A DNA stretch of 64,000 nt from Tremella fuciformis. Taxonomy: Eukaryota; Basidiomycota; Tremellomycetes; Tremellales; Tremellaceae. This document shows, piece after piece, positions 52,479-62,044 of the stretch (position 1 is the stretch's first letter; every line of letters starts with the position of its first letter). The DNA lies in contig CP136493.1 of the NCBI GenBank assembly GCA_032768795.1, forward strand, positions 2,170,001-2,234,000. Direction: 5' to 3'. The notes under the pieces were generated by a model, which saw nothing but the letters and a program-made list of their open reading frames with translations, was not told the DNA's origin and did no database searches. The translations under genes were made by a program, and so were the position numbers.

Positions 52479-53454
52479 CTATTCCCTGGATGTAGATGTA
52501 GGAGCTTGAGCAGTTTTGGTCGAGTCGGCCAGAGCAGTGGGAGATTGTTCCACCAGGCTGAATGCCTCAGAATCACTGGAAGTCATGAGAGACAGATCGC
52601 TGAAGTTGGTGAGGACCCGCCCCCTGGGTGCCACACGTCCTCGGCGATTGCCCCGACCTCGATCCGCAACTGTGCGCCGCTGAGCGTCCGACACGAGTGC
52701 GGAGTCGGACTGCAAGCTCGCAGGGCTTGCCAATGGATCATCCTGTGACAGTGCAGTCTGACTTGAAACCATGACTCCGCTACGCTCTTCTTCTGGGCTG
52801 CCTGCATAATCTTCCGCAGCATCGGGGTCTTCTAGTCTGCCTGAGCCAGCTCAGACCCCTGCTTGAATGACGAATTTACACCCATTGACTCGGGTTGGTG
52901 CTCACAGACCCGATCAGATCCTCTTCCACTGTCATTCCCTTCAATGTAGCTTCCGATTCCGGCGGGGCGGGATCGTTAGTCCTTTCCTCGAGCTCTGCCC
53001 TGCTGACAGTATTATTGCTTGGCAGAACAGACTGCCCTTGAAGGTCGACCGTGTACTTCCCATAGATATCGGATAGCCCTTCCTGCGGGAAATCCTCCCC
53101 AGCCGAAAGCTGAAAGAGAAGCCCGGATGATCCGCTATTCTCAGCCAAAAAGAATAATGGGGAAATCTGGACTCACGAGCACTGGGATGATTGAACATCG
53201 CCGTCCAACGAGACTTGAGAGAATCCAGAGCCTTGGGCATGCAAAGAAGGTTTGGGCATCGCAGGTGAAGACTTGCCGTCGACCGGCACGCGTCGGTCTT
53301 TCCGGCTTGGCATGGTCCAGTGAGTCCCTTCAAAAATACCGCCGGTGTGAGCTGTATCCTCGATCTCATTTGTCTTGGGTATCCTTGTCGGCACTGCTGA
53401 CGCCGTTGCAGATTCCATTGTCTCCGTAGCGGGAGAGAGTGGTTGATTAGACAT
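52479..53454 (-). CDS. orphan spliced disordered protein
   Basis: Exon 1 53454-53177 (MSNQPLSPATETMESATASA) joins exon 2 starting 53134 across a 42-nt intron in phase (GTGAGT donor, ATAG acceptor). Exon 2 (GSSGLLFQLSAGEDFPQEGL...) could end at a TAA at 52876, giving about 178 residues. A probable further exon down to 52479 reads naturally (QDDPLASPASLQSDSALVSD, then RGRGNRRGRVAPRGR) but its junction is unresolved. A TATA box (minus strand, about 53531-53537) lies about 77 bp upstream. Ser/Thr rich, no domain recognised. Confidence 0.55.
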
Positions 53455-53537
53455 GGCCCCCAGATCCAAAGCCAGCGGAACGATTGGGTGGCAAACTTGC
53501 TCTTAGAGAGCTCCACCCAGAACGCAGAGGTATATAT

Positions 53538-54016
53538 GTGTTTTGATGCGAGGAAAAGTGCGCCCTCCGAAGGCTTTTGGCCAAAAGGAGGAGCGCTCGA
53601 TGCTTCCTGTTGCGTCTGACGCAGGAGTTCCAGAAAGGCCTCGGCTATTACAGCCTCAGGCGAATGAAACGCGAACTTGCTGTTGACGTTCGCGCGGAGC
53701 TTGGCAAAGGAGGTCAACGTGACACATTCCATCGTCCGACGAATTTCGAAATCTCTTACGAAGCCGTAGGTGTTCTTCTCTCTGCCTCAAATCGCGTACG
53801 TTCATATGGAGGGACTGCCACACATGTGCATGCACATCGTATTTCAGCATATCTGAAGCAATTTTTTTTGAACAGAAAAGAAAACAAGATGCTTAGCGGT
53901 GATGTACTACGTACGGGTTGAGTCTTCCAGGGCAAGCGATAGCCGGTAAAATGGTCGAGAAGCAGCCTGGGGGATCCCCCCCGGAAGGCATCCTCGGGAT
54001 CTCATGCCTTGCTTAC
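53538..54016. other. unannotated, promoter side of the gene at 53454
   Basis: No supported gene. Possibly 3' exons of the gene at 54378. Confidence 0.3.
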
Positions 54017-54378
54017 AGAGGTGCCCATAGCGGACGGGTCAGCGAACATGGTGGGGCTGGACTCCTCCCAATCCACCGAAGCGGTGTCTTTGTCTTCAAT
54101 ATCAGCTTCCCCCGTAAGCACGCTGAAAGGGCAAACTTACTCAGCTCGTTCAGGCTACTGTGGTGGGCAAGGTCCTGATTGTTCGATACCTCCCAGTCGT
54201 GTCGCGGCCCTTTGTCGAACCCACCCCCGCCCCAGACGTCGTTTGCACTTCCTCCCGTCTGAGGTGGGTCCTCCGTTGGCGGTGGTGGAGGAGCGGCATC
54301 GCTGTGGAGTGCATAGGAACCATGGGAAGGGCCACTACACGATAAGCGCGAGTATTCCACTACTATGGATGCTTGCAC
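54017..54378 (-). CDS. possible small spliced orphan gene
   Basis: Exon 54378-54141 ends at a strong GTAAGT donor. A 47-nt intron with a GCTGAT branch site and AAG acceptor leads in phase to an exon reading DTASVDWEESSPTMFADPSA, which ends at another GTAAGC donor at 54016. The start codon and further exons are uncertain. Pro-rich patch PPPPPTEDPP in exon 1. No domain. Confidence 0.35.
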
Positions 54379-55090
54379 GTGTGACTATTCCCAACGTCTG
54401 ACTCGAAATCCGGAATGGTCTCCGAGTGTGGGATGAGCAGTGTCCTCTTGCGTTGAGGCGAGGTCGGTAAACAGAACGGACATTGTTAGCGCACAAAAAA
54501 AATTGCAGTGATGAGGCTGAAGGCGGGAGTGCGCTGTGTTGCAGCGTCAAGAGGATGAAGCGTATCGGGCTGAATGAGGGGGAGATGATATTTATGGTAG
54601 GGCAAACTGCCGTCTCAGAAATGTTTGAGCTTAGGACTCACACAGGAGGGCACACTCCCTTGACTGACATTGGCACATGTGTGATGAAGAATTTTCGAGG
54701 GTCAACATCGACGCTTTACTCTCCTCAAAACCTCCGCGCGTGTCAGAACCGAGGTGTTTCACTGCAAAGTCTACGCAACGCACGGGGAGGAGGGTGATCG
54801 CCGCTGCTCAGGACATGCCATGGTGCTCAAGGGAAACCGATTGCGTCTAAGGACCAAAGCTGCGATCGGTCACTGGCCGGACACACCAACAATGGCGATA
54901 GATGTCAGGGTGGCGATACCAGCTTGTATACATGCAGAGTGATATGGACTACTTCTGGGGAGTGAAATCAGATTGCGAACGATATAGAAGAAAATATTTA
55001 TCAAGGTGAAGTTCCTAACCAGGATAGCATGAGCGGGATGGGGTTCCTTCAGGCTCATGCCTGTCCTGTCGCCTCCAGACTGGCTGGGGG
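54379..55090. other. unannotated intergenic
   Basis: No convincing gene. Confidence 0.4.
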
Positions 55091-55771
55091 CTAGAAATAC
55101 CTCTTCTTATAAGTGCCCTCGGGTAAGAGTCTCCCATCTCGATGAAACTCTGCAGGCGAGTTGGTCCGCTTGAATGTTGGCGTCATATGTTCGACTCTCT
55201 GGACTGGCTTACCATCCTGACCGATTCTGTACGTGGCATGAGGTAAGCCATCAAACTTGCCTCGGCCCGTTGAGGAATCGGTATGAGACCGTTTGGACGG
55301 ACCAGGATCAGCGCTTGGCCCATCGCGAGCGTAGTGACGTCCCGACACTGTTCGAAAACTTGTTGAACGCCAGTCGGGATCGGCTGTGCCGTATGTCTGA
55401 CGGAAGCTGCCCGAAGAAGTGTGTCGGGGAATGTCATAGTCGTCCCAGTCCTCTGGCTCGCGGGAAGGAATACGTCTGGGGAGGGGCAACGGCGGATCAT
55501 CGACGCGGCGCCGATGCGAGTGAGATCTGGGGCTGCTGTGGACGTAGCCCGATCTGGGCGCGGAAGAGGACCAAGACCTTGCCTTCGGCTGGTCGGCAGT
55601 GCGGTATGTGCTTGAAACATCCGCAGCTCCCGCACCTGACGCAGAATAGTAGTTCGGCTCCTGCAACAGCCACGGGGGTTCGTCGATGGGTCGGATATTA
55701 GTTAAATAGGCCGTCACATTGAGTCTGTGCCAGTCTTCTTCAGAGTATGGGGGATACGAGTGATTGCTCAT
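55091..55771 (-). CDS. orphan 226-aa Arg/Ser/Tyr-rich protein
   Basis: A single frame MSNHSYPPYSEEDWHRLNVT to LPEGTYKKRYF. N-terminal LTNIRPIDEPPWLLQEPNYY may be ordered. The rest is rich in Arg, Ser, His and Pro (SSPRSHSHRRRVDDPPLPLP). A C-terminal motif RIGQDGKPVQRVEHMTPTFK follows. No domain recognised. In composition it resembles the 49189 product (Tyr/Arg/Ser/Pro). Confidence 0.6.
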   Translation of the reverse strand: MSNHSYPPYSEEDWHRLNVTAYLTNIRPIDEPPWLLQEPNYYSASGAGAADVSSTYRTADQPKARSWSSSAPRSGYVHSSPRSHSHRRRVDDPPLPLPRRIPSREPEDWDDYDIPRHTSSGSFRQTYGTADPDWRSTSFRTVSGRHYARDGPSADPGPSKRSHTDSSTGRGKFDGLPHATYRIGQDGKPVQRVEHMTPTFKRTNSPAEFHRDGRLLPEGTYKKRYF

Positions 55772-56315
55772 GCTTGATGAATGGCAGGTGAATCGAATGG
55801 TAAAGATGAATCTGGAGAGATGGGTGAGCGGCTCGCCACTGAGGTCATACTACTTCATATCTCTCCCAGACTCGCCCGATAGTGTCTAAAAGCGAGGTCG
55901 GAGACCCAACCGTCAGGCTCCTTTGAGCCCCTAGCGAGCAAAGTTTCAGGCGTCTGCTCTGCGCTTTCGCCGTTAGCGCAGCTCGTCTGATGCACGTGCA
56001 AAGGACGGGCGGGCCAGGCCGTACGGAGAGGACAAAGGCGACCATCGCTCTGATAAGCGGGCCAAGTGGATCACCGTATGAGCTTGAGGAGCCTTCTTGA
56101 TAGTTCAGGACACGCTGCCCGCGCTTGGGACGGAATTGGCAAAGTATTCGGCAAGCATCGGGCTGGTGCAGAAGCAGAGATAGATCGCGGCCGTGGAGAT
56201 CGCATGAAAAGTAAATGATTCAGACGACTCGCTCTTTGGCGGGACTTCTGCGAAGCTGAGAAGGCCAAAATTCTCACATCGTGCATCTCCGCGTAGACTC
56301 GACATTCAGGACCCT
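55772..56315. other. unannotated intergenic
   Basis: No convincing gene. Promoter region of the gene at 55771. Confidence 0.4.
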
Positions 56316-57299
56316 CTACCAAAGCGACGAGTCTTCAGGAGATTCTCCAGTCCTATCGTTTATACTACGAAGTTTCCCCCAGTTATGAAGCAGCGTATGA
56401 CCTCCTCCAGAAGGCGAGTCGCCCCCAATGTGAGGACTCCACGGGCTGGATGCATTTGTTTCGACCGGTTGGTACGCACCTGCACCCCATTGGCGTATCA
56501 TGGGCTGCCCTTGGGGGTCTTGCTCCTGCTCAAAGTGAGCATGGGCTGACTCCGGGAAAGAGCTCAGCAGCAACAGATCGTCATCAGCGAGTCTCAGATT
56601 GCGCGCGTCGCTCTGAGATTGGGCCTTGGACCAGCCATCAGCGACGACACTGGAGCCCGACCTCGCAGCCCTGGGCCGCACTGTCATTCCTGAGCCGGAA
56701 CCGGAGACGGTCGAGTGGGCCATGGAGCGGTTGTAACCCCTGGTCCCCTCGGTCGTCTCTTCGCGAGGCAATGGGTCCCGCACCGTCGCCAACATAGCGT
56801 TATGCGGCTGGTACTGCATGTGACCAGAGAATTCTGCGGCGTCCGAAGTATTCTGAGCATCTTCATTCGACCCAGTATCTCCACACCCCTCGAGGATCAA
56901 ATCGTCATCCGAAGGATACGTTGGCTCAAAGCTGGCGGGACTGCCCTTGGTGGCGGGTCCCGATCTGCCCCTAGTCCGAGCAATGAAGCTCTGGGAGAAG
57001 TATCCTCCATTTCCATCGCTCGCCCATGCCGTGGGCATGATCAAGCCCCCACCCTCAAACGACTCGTCAATTGAAGAATCGACCTTGGCCCCGTTGGCCA
57101 TCCTGTGCCGAAGTGCTCTTCTCGTTCGCGGCGAGTCTCTGTCAGGGTCCACGGGGGCTCCTGGAGGTGTGACATAGGTAGCTACCCCCGGAAGGTCCGG
57201 GCGACGGCCGCTGTAGGGGATATCAATCGCGTCCGTGAAGTTGGGTACGACGTCGGAGCCCGTCGATTGTGTGATCTGGCCGTCCCACGTCCAGGACAT
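56316..57299 (-). CDS. orphan 327-aa protein
   Basis: A single long frame MSWTWDGQITQSTGSDVVPN to GESPEDSSLW. Mostly polar and probably disordered, with GVATYVTPPGAPVDPDRDSP, a basic RTRRALRHRM, and an acidic/hydrophobic segment RLADDDLLLLSSFPES near residue 240. No signal peptide or membrane segment. A TATA box (about 57389-57397, minus strand) lies about 90 bp upstream. It is the last member of the orphan series before the second Zn2Cys6 gene, whose 5' end faces it. Confidence 0.65.
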   Translation of the reverse strand: MSWTWDGQITQSTGSDVVPNFTDAIDIPYSGRRPDLPGVATYVTPPGAPVDPDRDSPRTRRALRHRMANGAKVDSSIDESFEGGGLIMPTAWASDGNGGYFSQSFIARTRGRSGPATKGSPASFEPTYPSDDDLILEGCGDTGSNEDAQNTSDAAEFSGHMQYQPHNAMLATVRDPLPREETTEGTRGYNRSMAHSTVSGSGSGMTVRPRAARSGSSVVADGWSKAQSQSDARNLRLADDDLLLLSSFPESAHAHFEQEQDPQGQPMIRQWGAGAYQPVETNASSPWSPHIGGDSPSGGGHTLLHNWGKLRSINDRTGESPEDSSLW

Positions 57300-57881
57300 A
57301 TTTTCAGCTTGAAGTGACCAGATTCGAGTTGCCTATCTCAACGTGGAAATATTGACGAGAGGTAGGGCCGTTGCTGTGGGGATAGGCCATATATACAGCA
57401 CGAAATGTGTCGCGTGGTATCGATGACCCGGAACCCCAAATCGGAGCATCTCTGGTGATAGATCCTTTCTTCGTCTTCTAATCTGCTTGCCGCCTTGATG
57501 AGATTGGTGAACTGGTTCTCACGGATGGGAATGGCGTGCGCGAGTACGCATGAAAGGGTAGAGGCAGCCCTGGTCCGCACGTATGCGACCGATGCAGTTG
57601 TGAGACGCGTCAGCGCCGTCTTTGCACGTATACAAGCGTCGCAGGATTCCGATTGTCAACTCCGCTCGCCGCTACTGATCAGCGGAGTTCCCAAGCTCCC
57701 CAGGCGAGGCCCGTGGGGTCTTCGTGTCACGGTCCGACCCTATGTCTGGAGGTTGCAAGCGAGTGAGAAGAAAAGACAATAGTAGCGAAGGGGTCTGAGG
57801 AAAACTCGGACGAGCCGAATCCCAAAGCTCCTCCGTCGACTCTCCCGGCACTATCTCTTCACCTCTTCTCTGCATGGCGTC
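57300..57881. promoter_or_regulatory. divergent promoter region of orphan gene and Zn2Cys6 copy 2
   Basis: 582 bp. TATA box near 57390 for the minus-strand gene; no TATA seen for the regulator. Confidence 0.45.
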
Positions 57882-60360
57882 ATGATACCCCCAAGCCCCT
57901 CGATACCGCCTGCACCAGGTTCAGCAGAGGCCGGTCCCAGTGCGCAACGACCGCAAGTGCGGAGAACCCAACGAGCGCCGGCGAGCTGTATACAATGTCC
58001 GCAAATCCATCCTGGGGGTCACCTCAGCTGATGATCGACAGGCACCAAGCGCAAGACGCGATGCTCACGCACCATCCCATGTGCGCAGTGTATAGGTCGG
58101 GCAGAGGGGGATCAATGTCAGCGGGAGCTGGTGCTAGTGAAAGGGAAGGAGCTGCGTGGTGGAGAGCACGAGAAGGAGACGGCGGGTCCGGCTTCGGTGT
58201 TGGATCTCATAAGGGAGAACGATGACTTGCGGCGGCAACTCGCTCAGCTTCAAGGACGTTCCTCGTCGCTGTCAGACCGTCGTCCTAGCTTGCTGAGTCC
58301 CACGGCGGGGCGGCATGCACCTGGCTCGACTCCGAGAGTCGCGCCGTACCCCGAACCTCGGCGTGGTTCGCTGGACAGGCGGGACAGCGGGGAGAAGACA
58401 CAGCCGGCCAACGATATGGAGCGCATGGCGGGCGTGATGATGCTGCTTGAGATGGGTCGGTCTCGAGAGGGCAACGACGATGCGCTGAGTACATGCCTCG
58501 CCCCCAGACTGCACCCAAAAGCTGAGAGTAGGCTACTCCAAGTTTGTCCACACCCCTCGGAATCCCGCACTGCCCCGTCCTGGCGGTATGCCCACCATTC
58601 CCACCTTGCCCTCGCGAGACTTGAGCACACGCCTGATCACCTTTGTCATCGAGACGCTGGGCTTCGTATACGGCACTATGCACGGCCCGACCTTCATGGA
58701 GGAACACCGCGCCTTCATGGAGAGCAAAGAGGAGCAGGGGCCTTTCTGCCGGGGAATGCCTTGGCTGGCACTCTACACGGCGCAATTGGCGTTAGGGTAT
58801 CACTTCTTCCCTGCACCTGCATGTGAGCTGTGGGGTATCGCAAACTCCAAGAGCACCGCCACAGCGTGGTTCAGCACCTCGTTGCAGCTGCTGTGGGCAT
58901 CCGACTTTATGGTGTCCCCGGATATCGTCTGCCTGCACACTATCGCTGCCCTGTCTTGTCTCTTTCATCACTATGGCACTCCCTCGCTGGGCAGTACACT
59001 GACTGCTACGGGTGTCAGACTGGCGCAGATGTTGCGTCTGGACCAGTTGCAAGAAGAGCCGCTATGTCGGCTGGCTGAGGGAAACGAGACGTGTCCCGAG
59101 CACCTCATCACTGGACCACACCTGCAGGGATCGCCAGGATTGCTGGACAGGGAGGTTCGGAGGAGGCTTTGGTGGTTCATGCTCTGGAGGGACTGGTACG
59201 CTCTCCCACTACTTTGAGATCAGCTTGCTGATCGCTTAGGGTCTCACTCCCCTCCGGCTTCCCCTACTACGTCGCCACAGAATGCCTGCTCGCGCCCGAA
59301 CCCCTCAACCTATCCGACCACCACCTCTCATCGCCAGGTGCTATCATTGTTCCCCCATCTACACAGGCTACAGGCGCCGCATTCCATCTCCTCCGCACGC
59401 GGACAGCCCGGATCAGCCACCAATTCTTCAGCGCCTTTCGATCGATGGATAGACTGGATCCGGAGCGATACGAGCTGGCTTTCACAACTGACGCACGCTT
59501 CGAGCACGTACTGGACGACATGCCGTATTTCTCGAAGGACTGGGCGGTGGCGGTCCAGGCTGGGGCGGACGCGTTTCCGTGGATGGCGATTGCCAGGTGT
59601 CATGTGCATTCTTTGATAGCCCATCGGCGGCTCTTGCTCTTTCGCGATCACTTCACCATGGCGTGAGTCGCGACGTGTCGCCATACACCACTGTAATCAC
59701 TAAGGAGATAGGTTTAGCGACTCGCAATATAGTCCGGCGAGAGATGCTTGTGTAGCAAGAGCACAGGAGATATTGGCTCTTCGACGCGAGTCTCCAAAGT
59801 CCGAGCTCTTCCTCTCGTCAGTCCCTGACCCCTGGGCGATACACTCTGACAGGGCAGAGAGTCCACCGTACACTGGGCGCATGCCGCCAACGTCCTGGCC
59901 CTCGACCTCATCTACACCCCGGTCTCTAGGCAATGGACGGAAGAAGAGCGCACATTACGTATAGCAGCCATAGAGGAGATCCTACAAGAGCTCAAGCTGC
60001 ACGAGTCCGTAGACAGCCATGCCTCGCGGATAGCAGGGCAGGTCGGTATGCTCTTGCGGCTGGACCAGCTGGTGAGGTCGGGAGGGACGGCCAGCCTGAC
60101 GGGGGTGTTCAACACGCCTGAACCGGTGCCACAGGCGAGCGGGTCGATTGGTGCGTCTTCTCGTTATACAGTAGGCGGTGCCCGAGCGGGACTGACAGTA
60201 GATGCTCTGCTGGGAGAGACGTTTGATCCGACGTTGGTGCCCGGCATGACGGACGAGGCGTTCGGTGAGTCCCCGCTTGTAGAGCAGAGTCTCTCCTTAT
60301 GAGCCAGCTTCGCTTCTGAGCGACTCCAATCAGACGGGAATGGCCGGCTTGCAGTGGTGA
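57882..60360 (+). CDS. Zn2Cys6 transcription factor (copy 2)
   Basis: Starts MIPPSPSIPPAPGS. Exon 1 is 57882-57996; a 45-nt intron falls at the same codon of the zinc cluster as in the copy at 25115. After splicing the cluster reads CIQCTKRKTRCSRTIPCAQC with the last Cys eight residues on. Coiled coil LDLIRENDDLRRQLAQLQ, then a fungal-specific transcription factor domain (HGPTFMEEHRAFMES, GPHLQGSPGLLDREVRRRLW, MDRLDPERYELAF, SPARDACVARAQEILALRR, YTPVSRQWTEEER). The last exon, joined after DEAF, ends LQW at 60360. It is a close paralogue of copy 1 along its full length. Probable nuclear regulator, perhaps of the downstream aldolase gene. Confidence 0.85.
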
Positions 60361-60827
60361 GAGTCAGGTAGAGCCGCATCGTCCACAACGTACGCAGCTT
60401 GGATATATGCATTTGGGTTATCTGAGCATGGTCTTCAGAAGTCGTCGAGCCAACCCCAGTCCAAGGCAAGATTACCTGTTGGAGGCTTCACAGAGTGCTG
60501 GACAGACGGACTTAAGAAGACCAACTGTTGTCCTCATCCATCAGACTCGACCGCGTCGGAGGCTGCGGTGTCCAGCAGCCCGAATGCAATCCTTGGCACA
60601 GGCTACCGAACCCCCATGCTCTCTTATCCCAACACCTGGGCACTATGTCGGTGGATGAATAACTATGCTATCTTATTCAGCGGGTCAGGTCTTGACCTTT
60701 GACCTCGGTGACTTCCGGGACCGGGGCGGAGATCCTCCGAGGCTTATCTATCGTTGTAATGTCCGATTGAAGATGGTGTCTGCATTTGATCATCGTGGGC
60801 TGAGACAGAGCAACAACGTGGCTTGAG
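60361..60827. other. intergenic, promoter of aldolase gene
   Basis: No gene seen. Confidence 0.4.
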
Positions 60828-61783
60828 ATGACCAATACCAAGCTGCACATGCTGAACAAGCTCAATGACGGCGGGAATGTCGTTGCTGCTTTCTCGACAT
60901 TCCGGGGAACACGCGCGGCACAGACCATGGCCCATACCGGCTTAGATGTGGGTCCCAGTGGGTCTAGGGTATTTCAGCTGATTGCCGAGGCCGTCATAGT
61001 GGACTGCGAGCATGGCAGGTCCACCTTCACAGCAGGATCTGGAGAGTGAAGCTCAAGAAAAGGGCATATAGGCGATACAGACATGCACGATATGGTCTGT
61101 GCCATCTCAGGATCTGGCAAATCGCCCCTCTTGCGCGTCAAAAGCGATTCAGCCGCCGACCTAAAGCGGGCTCTCGATACGGGTATACAGTGAGTATCGC
61201 CGCATTGTAAATTCAAAGGTAGCTGGAGCAGAAGTGGGGTGATCGTGCCCATGATAAGCACGCCTGAGCAGGCTCGGACGGTCGTGCAGCGGTGCAAGTT
61301 CCCCCCACTGGGTGTCCGGGGTCAAGGTGGGCCTTGGGCATGTTTCGAACATCACCTTTCGACGCCCAAAGAGTACGTCGAGCGTGCAAATGGGCAAGTG
61401 CTGGTCATGGGTCAGATCGAGACGGCCGATGGCATCCAGAACATCGACGGGATTCTCGCGGTGGATGGCTTAGGTATCTTCTGAGCATGTTTGGAGCAAG
61501 AGGTCTTGGGCTGATGAGGCTAGACGCTGTCATCATCGGTCCGAACGATTTGGCGCTGTCTTTATTGGGTTATCTCCCCGCCACTGACGAAAAGGTGTAC
61601 CACGACGCCGTCGACGCCGTCGTTGCTGCGGCACGGAGGCACGGGAAGAAAGTAGGGATCGTGGTGGTCGACGGTAACACCGCCAAGGCGGCTTTGGGCA
61701 GATTCGATATCATCGTGCTCAGTGCGGACGTGCGGGCGCTGCAGGGCTGGTACAGGAAAGAGCTCGAGATCATGTTTGCCTGA
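60828..61783 (+). CDS. HpcH/HpaI-family 2-oxo-acid aldolase
   Basis: Starts MTNTKLHMLNKLNDGGNVVA and ends YRKELEIMFA, about 255 residues after removal of several short introns. The family's active-site residues are visible: His in VDCEHG, Arg in LLRVKS, the metal-binding Glu in GQIETADGIQNIDGIL, and Asp in DAVIIGPNDLALSL. GVRGQGGPWA matches the usual substrate loop. Class II aldolases of this type cleave 4-hydroxy-2-oxo acids to pyruvate and an aldehyde in sugar-acid or aromatic catabolism. The second intron seems to need a GC donor after CATG (near 61014) to keep frame. It follows the Zn2Cys6 copy 2 gene in the same direction, suggesting a regulator-target pair. Confidence 0.88.
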
Positions 61784-62044
61784 CATGCATGATGTGCTGC
61801 AAGAAAGGCTCGTGAAGGGCATGCATCGAGACGCTACCTTGTGCGCAGTACATGAGGATGTTCTGAGATGAGATGGAGTCCCAATCAGATATCCTGGCTA
61901 GCCTGAACCCGGGGAACGTGGAGTGGGGCATCGACTCTGTCGATGTTGTTATACGAGCCGGTGTTCAAGGTGTGCTAGATGCATCTGATGCATATGAGGA
62001 TGAGCGATGACAACAACAGATCGACCACTGTCGACTTGATCCGA
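61784..62044. other. convergent 3' region
   Basis: Nothing recognised. Confidence 0.4.
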
